Part shown: one piece after another, positions 53,400 through 60,852 of the stretch
Numbering within the stretch: position 1 is the first letter of the stretch
Layout of the letters: each line of letters starts with the position of its first letter
Assembly (NCBI RefSeq): GCF_003234565.1
Contig: NZ_QKTU01000006.1
Coordinates: 107,181-171,180 of the forward strand
From: Curtobacterium sp. MCBD17_013
GTDB taxonomy: Bacteria > Actinomycetota > Actinomycetes > Actinomycetales > Microbacteriaceae
Direction: 5' to 3'
DNA length: 64,000 nt
Made by a program: the position numbers and the translations under genes
The notes under the pieces: generated by a model
Told to the model about the DNA's origin: nothing
Database searches by the model: none
What the model saw: the letters and a program-made list of their open reading frames with translations, nothing else

Positions 53400-53520
53400 C
53401 CTCGCACACGCTGCCGCTGTCGCACACGCTGCCGCTGTCGCTGTCGCACACCCTGCTGCCGTCGCGCACCCTGCTGCCGTTCGCACCCCCGCTGCCGTTG
53501 CACACCCCACTGCCGTTCGA
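53400..53520. repeat. Degenerate intergenic tandem repeat
   Basis: Six or seven imperfect copies of a unit around CACACCCTGCTGCCGTTCG, each with a conserved CTGCCG core and a variable spacer. Frames through it code only low-complexity peptides, so it is judged non-coding. Confidence 0.6.
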
Positions 53521-53542
53521 ACACCGTCATCCGGGTGTTCGA
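53517..53542. repeat. Palindromic element, copy 1 (cupin side)
   Basis: TCGAACACC at 53517-53525, eight-base spacer, and its exact complement at 53534-53542. Preceded by CTGCCGT. A near-identical element lies at 55118-55145, so the two copies bracket the cupin and GlxA-type genes. Confidence 0.65.
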
Positions 53543-53576
53543 CGGGAACGCACCGGTTCGTCCCGGTGCCGCTGCG

Positions 53577-53945
53577 TCAGGACACCGGGGGCGTCCCGCC
53601 GTCCTCGCTCCACTCCGGCTTGCCACCGGCCGCGGTCGAGGTCACCTCGGGGCCGACGATGAGGAACCGGACCTCCTCATCGGCCACCGGGCAGTGCTCG
53701 ACCCCCCGCGGCACGACGAACAGGTCGCCCGGCGCGAGGTCGACGTCGCGGTCCCGCAACTGGATGCGCAGGCGTCCGCTGAGCAGCAGGAACGTCTCGT
53801 CCTGGTCGTCGTGCGCGTGCCACCGCGTGGAGCCGATGCCCTTGGCCACCTTGAACAGCTGCCCGTTCGCCTCGGCGAGGACACGCTGCGACCAGAACTC
53901 GGTCAACGTCGCCGCTTCGTCCGCCAGCGTCACCTTGTCGTCCAC
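53577..53945 (-). CDS. Small cupin-domain protein
   Basis: 122-residue single-domain cupin. Motif 1 WHAHDDQDETFLLLSGRLRIQ carries the two His and one Glu metal ligands and motif 2 PGDLFVVPRGVEHCPVA carries the last His. GTG start with GAGGAGG five bases upstream. It diverges from the GlxA-type regulator 94 bp away. Function could be sugar or ligand sensing or a small metalloenzyme; unknown. Confidence 0.85.
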   Translation of the reverse strand: MDDKVTLADEAATLTEFWSQRVLAEANGQLFKVAKGIGSTRWHAHDDQDETFLLLSGRLRIQLRDRDVDLAPGDLFVVPRGVEHCPVADEEVRFLIVGPEVTSTAAGGKPEWSEDGGTPPVS

Positions 53946-54039
53946 GTGGTCCTCCTCGTCCTCGGGCCGGGCCGTGCGCCCGTCTCCGCCCGTCAGCGTA
54001 GGGATCGGCAGCGGCGGTCGAGCGTGGTAGGAATGCCCG

Positions 54040-55059
54040 ATGTCGCAAGGATCGTTGCAACCCGACGCCGGGACCGTCCCGCGTGGTCGTGGGACACCGC
54101 ACCGGGTGGTGCTCGTCGTCGACGAGGGCTCGAACCCCTTCGAGATGGCGTGCGCCTGCGAGGTGTTCGGTGCCCGCCGTGCCCAGGACCTCGGCTTCGA
54201 GCCCTACACCCTGCGGATCGTGGCGCCGGGTCGCCGGACGACCATGCGCGACGGCCTGTTCCGGATCACCGCCGACGGCGACCTGTCCGCCCTGGCGACG
54301 GCGGACACCGTGATCGTGCCGAACCGTCCCGACGTCGAGACCGCCTCACGCCCGGCGGTCCTCCGCGCGATCCGGGAGGCCCACGACCGCGGCGCCCGCA
54401 TGGTCGGTCTGTGCACCGGGGCGTACACGCTCGCGGAGGCGGGCCTCCTGTCCGGCAGACCGGCTGCCGTGCACTGGCAGCTCGCCGACGACTTCCGGGC
54501 GCGGTTCCCCGACGTCGACCTCCGCCCCGACGTGCTGTTCGTCGACGACGGCGACGTCCTGACGTCCGCCGGCAGCGCGGCGGCGCTCGACCTGGGCCTC
54601 CACATCGTGCGGAACGACCACGGCGCCGAGGTGGCGAACCAGGTGAGCCGACGACTGGTGTTCGCGGCCTTCCGCGACGGCGGTCAGCGGCAGTTCGTCG
54701 AGCGGTCGGTGCCGCGCGTCACCCACACACCCCTGTCGGCGACGCTCGACTGGGCCGAGGAGCACCTGGCCGAGCCCCTGACCGTCGCGGACCTCGCCGC
54801 CCACGCGCACGTCGGGGTCACCACGCTGCACCGGCGGTTCCGTGCCGAGGTCGGCAGCACGCCGCTCGCCTGGCTGACGGGGCGGCGGGTGCTCCTGGCG
54901 GAACGGCTGCTCGAGCGGGACGACCTGCCCCTGGACCTCGTGGCACAGCGGAGCGGACTCGGGACGACCGCGAACCTGCGCGTGCTCATCCGGCGGCACA
55001 CGGGGTCGACGCCCTCGACGGTGCGGGCGCGGTTCCGGGCGGCGGTCCCAGCGCGCTGA
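54040..55059 (+). CDS. GlxA-family transcriptional regulator (DJ-1/PfpI plus AraC HTH)
   Basis: 339 residues. N-terminal DJ-1/PfpI-like domain (RVVLVVDEGSNPFEMACACE) with the nucleophile-elbow Cys in VGLCTGAYTLAEAGLL. C-terminal AraC-type HTH: LTVADLAAHAHVGVTTLHRRF and PLDLVAQRSGLGTTANLRVLIR. Members of this group are cytoplasmic activators. TAGGAAT lies shortly before the ATG, with no Shine-Dalgarno, so the message may be leaderless. Diverges from the cupin gene. Confidence 0.9.
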   Translation: MSQGSLQPDAGTVPRGRGTPHRVVLVVDEGSNPFEMACACEVFGARRAQDLGFEPYTLRIVAPGRRTTMRDGLFRITADGDLSALATADTVIVPNRPDVETASRPAVLRAIREAHDRGARMVGLCTGAYTLAEAGLLSGRPAAVHWQLADDFRARFPDVDLRPDVLFVDDGDVLTSAGSAAALDLGLHIVRNDHGAEVANQVSRRLVFAAFRDGGQRQFVERSVPRVTHTPLSATLDWAEEHLAEPLTVADLAAHAHVGVTTLHRRFRAEVGSTPLAWLTGRRVLLAERLLERDDLPLDLVAQRSGLGTTANLRVLIRRHTGSTPSTVRARFRAAVPAR

Positions 55060-55117
55060 TCGCCGGCCGCGGTCGCCCGGCGCGGTCGCCGGCCGTGCGT
55101 CGAACACCCCGCTGCCG

Positions 55118-55145
55118 TTCGAACACCGCGATCGTGGTGTTCGAA
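55118..55145. repeat. Palindromic element, copy 2 (glxA/MFS side)
   Basis: TTCGAACACC at 55118-55127, eight-base spacer with GCGATCGT, exact complement at 55136-55145. It is preceded by CCCCGCTGCCG, as is copy 1, and by an extra CGAACACC. The stem is 10 bp here. Sits between convergent genes (55059 and 55160) and may serve as a terminator. Confidence 0.65.
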
Positions 55146-55159
55146 CGGACGAACGCGGT

Positions 55160-56425
55160 TCACCGCTCGGTGACACCACCGCGCTCGGCAGCATCCCGCC
55201 GTGCGATGACGAGCGCCACCACGAGCGTCCCGACCACGAGCACCGCGGCACCGATCGCCACCGCCGAGCCCACTCCGACGGCCGCGCCGAGCACCGCCAG
55301 CGTGATGCCGTTGCCCGTGCGCAGCCCGCTGCCGAACATGTTGTAGACCCCGACCACGCGGCCGCGCTGGTCGAGCGGCGCCCGGAGCTGCACGACCGCC
55401 TGCCCGATCGACATGCCCGCCATGTTCGCGACACCGCCCACGAGCAGCGCGAGCACCGCGACGACGTAGTTCCCGGTCACCGCGACGGCGATCGTCGTCA
55501 GCCCGAACAGGACACCCGCCGCGACCGCCGCCCGGGTGTTCGGCTTGATCGCGCCCGTGGCCTCGAGCAGGAACCCGCCGAGCACACCACCCGCGCCGTT
55601 GGCGAACAGCAGCAGCCCGTACGCGAGTCCGGCGTCCCCGGCCCCCAGGGCGTCGGCGAACGACGGGATCGCGACCTGCAGCGCCCCGCCGATGCACAGC
55701 GCGGTGAGGCCGGCGAGCACGATCATCCCGATGAGCACGCGGTCGCCGCCGACGCTCCGGAGCACCTTGCCGGTGTCGAGCAGCGAGACGCGGGCGCGGT
55801 GCACGGACCCGCTCCGGGTGTGGCCGGTGTACGGCGTCCGGAGCATGAGGAGCGTCATGGGCACGTAGAACAGGACGTTCGCGAAGATCCCCCACGTCGA
55901 CCCGAGCCCGAGCAGCAGCGCCGAGCCGACGACCGGCCCGAACAGGATCCCGAGGCTCCGGAACGTCGCGTTGAGCCGCACCGCGCTCGTCAGTTCCGCC
56001 GGTTCGGCGAAGTCGTGCAGCAGGAGCTGTTCCGCGGGTGCCCACAGTGCGCCGGCCATGCCGTGCAGCACGAGGAGCAGGCAGGCCTCCCAGATGTGCA
56101 GGGTCCCGGTCAGGAACAGCACACCCCAGGCCACCGACACGAGCATGAACATGCCCTGCGCGATCTGGATGAGCCGGCGGCAGTCGTACCGCTCCGCCAG
56201 CGTGCCGAACCACACCGAGAGCAGCAGGAACGGCAGCCAGTGACTGACGACCTCGAACCCGACGAGCGCCGGCGAGTGGAACCGCTGCCAGAGCACCCAG
56301 TAGGTGATGACGTGCTCGATGTTGTCGCCCATCATCGACAGACCCGCGGTGAACAGGTAGGGGCGCGAGTGCCGATCGCGCAGGGCGGCGAAGCGCCGCG
56401 GTGCGCTCGCGATGGGGGTGGTCAT
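55160..56425 (-). CDS. MFS transporter
   Basis: 421 residues from ATG at 56423-56425 with AGGAG upstream. About 11-12 membrane segments. It begins RPYLFTAGLSMMGDNIEHVITY, and the loop WFGTLAERYDCRRLIQIAQG is the MFS A-motif region. The pattern resembles the MFS_3/enterobactin-exporter-like group. Divergent from the SDR gene. Substrate unknown. Confidence 0.88.
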   Translation of the reverse strand: MTTPIASAPRRFAALRDRHSRPYLFTAGLSMMGDNIEHVITYWVLWQRFHSPALVGFEVVSHWLPFLLLSVWFGTLAERYDCRRLIQIAQGMFMLVSVAWGVLFLTGTLHIWEACLLLVLHGMAGALWAPAEQLLLHDFAEPAELTSAVRLNATFRSLGILFGPVVGSALLLGLGSTWGIFANVLFYVPMTLLMLRTPYTGHTRSGSVHRARVSLLDTGKVLRSVGGDRVLIGMIVLAGLTALCIGGALQVAIPSFADALGAGDAGLAYGLLLFANGAGGVLGGFLLEATGAIKPNTRAAVAAGVLFGLTTIAVAVTGNYVVAVLALLVGGVANMAGMSIGQAVVQLRAPLDQRGRVVGVYNMFGSGLRTGNGITLAVLGAAVGVGSAVAIGAAVLVVGTLVVALVIARRDAAERGGVTER

Positions 56426-56553
56426 GCTGCTCCTGCTCTGATCCGGTACCGGCACGGTACTTCATGCCCGGCATGCCGAATCGGGGGTGTCGAGCACGAT
56501 CCGACGAGCACGACCTCATGAGCACGACCCGCACCTCGACCCCGCGTGGGGCA

Positions 56554-56559
56554 TACCGT
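56554..56559 (+). promoter_or_regulatory. -10 element of a probable leaderless SDR promoter
   Basis: TACCGT ends six bases before the GTG at 56566. The spacing matches other leaderless genes here and favours that GTG over an ATG at 56518. Confidence 0.4.
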
Positions 56560-56565
56560 GGCGTC

Positions 56566-57252
56566 GTGGACCTCGAACTCACGGACAGCGTCGCACTCGT
56601 CGTCGGCGGACAGGGCTACATCGGCAGCGCCGTGGCCGACCGACTCCGCCGCGAAGGCGCGTCCGTCGTCATCGCGTCGCGGAGCGCCGACCCCGGACCC
56701 GACACCGTCCGGCTCGACACCGGCGATGCCGGCTCCGTCGAGCGGGCCGTGGCCGAGGTCGTCGACCGCCATGGCCACATCGATGTCCTCGTCGTCACGG
56801 CGGCCCCCGCTGCGGGCACGCTCGACCCTGGACGCGCGTCGGACCCGGAGCAGGTGCTGCACGCCATCGACGGCAAGGCCCTGGGCTTCCTCCGGGTCGC
56901 GAACGCGGTCCTCCCGGGCATGCGCGCCGCCGGACACGGACGCGTCGTCGTGCTCAGCGGCCAGAACGCCTACCTCACGGGCAACGTCACGACCTCGGTG
57001 CGGAACGCGGCGACGAACGTCATCGCGAAGAACCTGGCCGACGAGCTCGCCGGTTCGGGCGTGACGCTCAACGTCGTCAATCCCGGCACCGTCACCGACA
57101 CACCCTCGGCCGAGGTCGCCCCGGGCCGCGGCGGCGAGTCGAGCCCGGAGCAGATCGCCGACCTCGTCGCGTTCCTGTCGTCCCCGCGCTCGGTGGTCTC
57201 GGGCGAGTCGATCTCGATCGCGCACCGGGTGCTCGGGGCCGTCGTGCTCTGA
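56566..57252 (+). CDS. SDR-family protein lacking the catalytic Tyr/Lys
   Basis: 228 residues from GTG at 56566 (ATG at 56518 is the alternative). Rossmann fold: ALVVGGQGYIGSAVADRL, VVIASRSADP, LVVTAAPAAG in place of NNAG. In the active-site helix the expected S...YxxxK reads LSGQNAYLTGNVTTSVRNAA, with no Tyr or Lys at the catalytic positions. C-terminal NVVNPGTVTDTP is intact. Probably binds a nucleotide cofactor without classic reductase activity. Confidence 0.75.
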   Translation: MDLELTDSVALVVGGQGYIGSAVADRLRREGASVVIASRSADPGPDTVRLDTGDAGSVERAVAEVVDRHGHIDVLVVTAAPAAGTLDPGRASDPEQVLHAIDGKALGFLRVANAVLPGMRAAGHGRVVVLSGQNAYLTGNVTTSVRNAATNVIAKNLADELAGSGVTLNVVNPGTVTDTPSAEVAPGRGGESSPEQIADLVAFLSSPRSVVSGESISIAHRVLGAVVL

Positions 57253-57280
57253 CGCGCCCGTTCCCCGTCGGTCCCGCGGA

Positions 57281-57640
57281 TCAGACGGCGGCGTCGACGA
57301 CCGGTGCCGTGCCTCCCGGCTGGACCAACGCGGGTCCGCGATCCGCCCGCAGCTCCCCGTACCTGGGCTCCCGCGTCGACGGGTCGACCGTGGCGCGCAG
57401 CACGGCCGTCACCGCCGAGCCGTCCGCGTGCTCGAGGTCGAACCGGAACAGGGCAGCACCGTCGGGCGCACGAGTGGCGGTGACGACGGATGTCGCCCGG
57501 AGCGACGCCCGTTCTGACCGCAGGGTCTGGAGGCACCGCTCGCGGAGTGCATCGGCGTCAGCCGGCCCGTCGGCGCGTCGGTGGTGGGGTCCACGAACCG
57601 CAGGGCGCGGTCGGACAGGCCGTCCGGCGGGCTCCAGCAT
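57281..57640 (-). pseudogene. Hypothetical protein gene, apparently frameshifted
   Basis: The 3' two thirds (TLRSERASLRATSVVTATRA to RYGELRADRGPALVQ) has strongly GC-biased third positions and reads like a real protein. Upstream of about 57550 this frame becomes unlikely, while a neighbouring frame reads DGLSDRALRFVDPTTDAPTG with almost all third positions G or C. The coding signal thus switches frame, suggesting a frameshift mutation or sequence error. No family recognised. Confidence 0.5.
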
Positions 57641-57655
57641 CCCCGGTAACGACGA

Positions 57656-57679
57656 AGGCCCCGGGTGTTCCCGGGGCCT
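57656..57679. terminator. Hairpin at the island boundary
   Basis: Perfect 10-bp stem AGGCCCCGGG / CCCGGGGCCT with loop TGTT. It lies just upstream of the frameshifted hypothetical gene and just before the change to lower-GC sequence. No gene ends immediately before it on the plus strand, so what it terminates is unclear. Confidence 0.5.
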
Positions 57680-58093
57680 CCATGTCTGGTGGGTTCTCCC
57701 GGAAACCCCTGATCCGGCGTGGTTCTAGGCCTCTGCAAGACGTCCTGTCCCTTCCATCCTTTAGCCCGGGTCGCAAAATCCTTTCGGGCTGAGTTGCGCC
57801 GATCGGCTGATGCGCGGGTCGAGCCGGAGGCGTGTGGTTCCACCCGTTCACGAGTTCGTTGGCGCGAGGTTCGACACGCTGGAGAGGTTCTGGCCCTGTG
57901 CTGGAGGATTTTGCTCGCCGTTTGGGTCGATGTTGGGCGATTCGTGGTGCGTTCGGCGTGTCGGCGGCCAAGGCTGTCGGTGGCCGCCGCTAACCTTGAG
58001 GGCGTTCTACTTGATTTTTCACCAACTTTACGCGGCCCCCGCTTCAACTGGGAGGTTTCGCCCGCTCTCGCTGCTTGATGAAGGGGTATCCCG
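57680..58093. other. Gene-free boundary and promoter region of the island
   Basis: 414 bp with no supported gene; short frames on both strands lack homology and starts with ribosome-binding sites. The sequence is less GC-rich than the left flank. It ends with AAGGGG eight bases before the ATG at 58094. No tRNA, att-like direct repeat or integrase gene could be recognised. Confidence 0.4.
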
Positions 58094-58810
58094 ATGATGT
58101 TCGACTCCCGTGCTGCGGCTCGCGCCGCTGATGTGGCTACTCGTCTCGCTCGCTCTGGCGGAACGGCAGTGATCCAGCGTCTGATCTCGGACATGTGGAC
58201 CGCGAACGCCGGCCGCTTCGAGAAGGGGCTCGGCGACACTGCACGCTCTCTCGGCGTCCAGTGCTCCGAGAACCTCGCAGAGAGGTTGTGGGATCTGCGT
58301 GAAGACGACGCGTTGCGCGACGCGGGCTTCATCGTGCACCGCCGCCATGGTGCGACGTATCTCACCTTCGCGGAGTTGACCATCCGCTTCGTCAAGGCGC
58401 CTGCAAGCAGTGGGCTTACTCCCGACTGGAGCGGCAACTTCGAGTGGGAGAGCAACGTCCGTCAGGAAGCAGCTGAGCGGAACGACAACGCGTACCGAGC
58501 GCCGCGTCAGGTGCCGGGACACGAGCCGCTGTTCCCGGCCGGCGGAGTGGGCGACGCCGAGAACATCAACGAGATCTTCCTTGTGTGGAACGGTCTCCTC
58601 GAAGAGGCGCCGCTTACTGCCGGGTGGGTCACTCTTCCGTCGCTCCACCCGGAGCACGTGATTGCCGCTGAGGCGATGTGGCGCGATGAGCCTGAGGCGC
58701 GTGTCGACACGTCCGACGCGCCGGTGGTGTCCGAGCCGGCTGCCGGCTCTGCCCCCAACTTGAACATCCGGCTCAAGAAGGACATCCGGGTGGTTCGCGG
58801 TGACCGCTGA
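58094..58810 (+). CDS. Unknown protein paired with an Xre-ImmA protein
   Basis: 238 residues; MM start at 58094 or 58097 with AAGGGG upstream. Soluble, no signal or membrane segment. N-terminal helices (VATRLARSGGTAVIQRLISD), then GFIVHRRHGATYLTFAELTIRFVKAPAS, WNGLLEEAPLTAGWVTLPSL, and a Pro/Ala-rich tail. The stop is inside the start of the next gene (GTGACCGCTGA, 11-bp overlap), so the two proteins are made together. By analogy with Xre-COG2856 pairs it could be a toxin or effector held by the regulator-peptidase. No family recognised. Confidence 0.75.
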   Translation: MMFDSRAAARAADVATRLARSGGTAVIQRLISDMWTANAGRFEKGLGDTARSLGVQCSENLAERLWDLREDDALRDAGFIVHRRHGATYLTFAELTIRFVKAPASSGLTPDWSGNFEWESNVRQEAAERNDNAYRAPRQVPGHEPLFPAGGVGDAENINEIFLVWNGLLEEAPLTAGWVTLPSLHPEHVIAAEAMWRDEPEARVDTSDAPVVSEPAAGSAPNLNIRLKKDIRVVRGDR

Positions 58811-60011
58811 CTCGCGCGCGTTGCAGCGAGCCCGAGCTCGTCGCGCCGGCGGGGTCATGGAGGACTTCGATGGCGACCGGCTCTCACTCGCCCGACGTCT
58901 TCGACGGCTGAACCGGACGACGTTGGCCACTGGCGCAGATGTCTCGGCTGCTGCAATCACGCAGTTCGAGAGGAATCAAAGCCGACCAACCACGGCGACG
59001 GCAGCTCAACTTGCGTTGAATCTCGGAATGCCATTGGACTTCTTCCGCCGAGGCGCAGTCATCCCTCGAATCCCGACAGAAGCGGCGCATTTCCGTTCAT
59101 TACGCTCTACACCTGCTATTAGCCGTGACCGCGCTCTGGCTTTCGCCGAGTTGAGCGCGGCCGTCGTCAACACGTTGGAGGACTATGTCGACTTCCCTCC
59201 CAACATTGTTCCGACTCATCTGGTCGATGGTGCCATTAACCCGGAACAGATTGCAGAGATCGCGAGTGAAGTTCGCGCTGCCCTGCGCATCGGGCCGGGT
59301 CCCATTAGTCATATGGTTCGGACATTGGAAGCGGCGGGGGTGGTTGTCCTCATGTTGCCAGTGGACGCGAGTTCTCATGAAGTTGATGCGTTTTCCACTG
59401 ACACAGGTCGCAGGCCTCTAGTTCTCCTGTCTCCGTCGAAGAACGACAGAGCCCGAAGCAGGTTTGATGCTGCTCATGAACTTGGCCATCTGGTGATGCA
59501 CCCAGATGTTGAACCGGGCCCGAAGATGGTTGAAGACCAGGCGCAAACGTTCGCTTCGCACTTCCTAGCCCCAGACGAGGAGCTGCGCGATGACCTCCCG
59601 ACGAAGCTTGACTGGGAGGCCTTGCAAGCTGCAAAGCGGAAGTGGCGGGTGAGCCTTCGCGCGCTTGCGTTCCGTGCTCATCGACTCGGCCTTTGGTCGG
59701 ACGCGACGTTTGTCCGGGCAAACAAACGGTTGTCTGCCGAGGGGAACCCTGAGCGTGGACCGCTTGGCCCTCGAGAGCAGCCAATCGCGATCGGCCGTGC
59801 GGCTGAAATCCTGGCGGGAGCCGGTTACGACGTTGCAGAACTCGCGTCAATCAGTGGACTACCGGAAACCATCCTGCAGGAAGTCATCGCCGCAGGCAGT
59901 GAGCAGCGTCTTGTTGTGTCGGGGTTGAGCGTTCAATCGGCAAATGAGCGGTGGAGCTACAACAACTCCGCCACTGGCGCATCACGTCCGGATGCATCAT
60001 TCGGACGGTGA
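58800..60011 (+). CDS. Xre HTH - ImmA/IrrE metallopeptidase fusion
   Basis: 403 residues from GTG at 58800 (ATG at 58857 possible). N-terminal Xre HTH (LARRLRRLNRTTLATGADVSAAAITQFERNQSRP), then an ImmA/IrrE (COG2856/DUF955) zinc peptidase with AAHELGHLVMHPD and the third-ligand Glu region MVEDQAQTFASHFLAP. The C terminus carries a second helical region. ImmA-type peptidases cleave repressors, and fused Xre-ImmA proteins occur as antitoxin-like partners. Translationally coupled to the preceding gene. The end overlaps the convergent membrane-protein frame by 55 bp. Confidence 0.88.
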   Translation: MTADSRALQRARARRAGGVMEDFDGDRLSLARRLRRLNRTTLATGADVSAAAITQFERNQSRPTTATAAQLALNLGMPLDFFRRGAVIPRIPTEAAHFRSLRSTPAISRDRALAFAELSAAVVNTLEDYVDFPPNIVPTHLVDGAINPEQIAEIASEVRAALRIGPGPISHMVRTLEAAGVVVLMLPVDASSHEVDAFSTDTGRRPLVLLSPSKNDRARSRFDAAHELGHLVMHPDVEPGPKMVEDQAQTFASHFLAPDEELRDDLPTKLDWEALQAAKRKWRVSLRALAFRAHRLGLWSDATFVRANKRLSAEGNPERGPLGPREQPIAIGRAAEILAGAGYDVAELASISGLPETILQEVIAAGSEQRLVVSGLSVQSANERWSYNNSATGASRPDASFGR

Positions 60012-60600
60012 GGGCCCCGCTTGAGGTCCCGCATCACTGATATCGCCCTCCGAAGGGTCGCGACGGAGTAGGTGTCACGCAGTCCAATTGTCTTGCGAAT
60101 CGCTCGAGTGACGTAGCGCCGGATGAGGAGTGCGGTGCCGCTTACGACCAGCGACAGACCTGCGAGCAGAAGCACAGCAGCGACGATCCATCCCGCGGTC
60201 GTCGTCGCGCCCGTCCTAGTCTCAGTAGCCTGTGCGGGGCTCGTCGAGAACGCCATCCAGATCAGGATTGCTCCGTATGCGAGGCAGAATAGCCCTGCTC
60301 CCGTGCTTGCTCCGCCGGTGACTCGTCTCGTCGCGTTGAGGTGTACGACCTGCTGGACTCGGATCTCACGGTCGAGGTCCCTCAGGAACTGCTGGTGTGC
60401 TTGTTGGGCGTCGGCTGAGGCGTCTGTGTCATCAACCCGGACCGGTCCTCGTTCCTTCGCTTCTCGTTCGATCTCGATGAGTGCTCGAGTCTGCCGTCCG
60501 AACGTTCAGCTCGCGAGTTTCGCCAGGTGACGAGCAGTCCCGCAACTCCGACGGCAGCGGCAGCGACCGCGCCTGTGTTCTCGATGAGCGGGTTCGTCAT
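59957..60600 (-). pseudogene. Membrane protein gene split by a frameshift
   Basis: Starts at ATG 60598-60600: MTNPLIENTGAVAAAAVGVAGLLVTWRNSR, one membrane segment. That frame then degenerates. From about 60505 the neighbouring frame runs without stop to 59957 and reads RALIEIEREAKERGPVRVDD, FLRDLDREIRVQQVVHLNAT, then two membrane segments (GLFCLAYGAILIWMAF and WIVAAVLLLAGLSLVVSGTA) and a basic tail. No start codon opens the second frame before 60256, so one frameshift near 60480-60505 joining them gives a coherent protein of about 214 residues with TM, helical, TM, TM. Mutation, error or programmed shift. Confidence 0.55.
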
Positions 60601-60852
60601 AGGGCCTCCTTCATCCGCCGTTACCTATCGACCCAGCGCGGAGCGCCGTGAGCTCAGCCTGATGGTTCCCCTGACGGCGCGCAGCCGCCGCACGGACGGG
60701 GTGCAACTGCCCAAGCCGGCCCGCCCGGCCCCGGTGACGTCCGCTCCTCCTCGATTGTGCCCGCACCGAGCCAGAACCTGACGTTCGGGCAGCGGCAGCA
60801 GCGTCGGTCGTTTGCACTAGTGTGCGGGCAGACACTTTCACCGGGGGATCTC

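Larger units (their letters stand above)
52968..53576. promoter_or_regulatory. 609-bp intergenic region with operator-like sites and a degenerate tandem repeat
   Basis: No convincing gene. Around 53285-53310 the sequence TTTACAACGAT ... GTTGCAACA gives AT-rich, LacI-like half sites upstream of the binding-protein gene and is the probable promoter/operator. From about 53400 to 53520 there is a degenerate array of units of 17-24 bp related to CACACGCTGCCGCTGTCG. The array ends in the palindrome at 53517-53542. Confidence 0.45.

Noticed and set aside
53400..53520. CRISPR array
   Set aside because: Units are contiguous and degenerate with no regular unique spacers, and there are no cas genes.
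53230..53626. Minus-strand frames across the tandem repeat before the cupin gene
   Set aside because: They encode only Ser/Gly/Val/Asp-type low-complexity repeats that mirror the DNA array and have no start signal.
57680..57790. Possible tRNA or tmRNA end as island attachment site
   Set aside because: The GGTTC-like and CCACCA-like strings do not fold into a cloverleaf with paired arms and no second copy was seen.
57810..58097. Plus-strand frame before the Xre-ImmA unit
   Set aside because: No homology. It overlaps the promoter and ribosome-binding site of the 58094 gene and has atypical Cys/Trp-rich composition.
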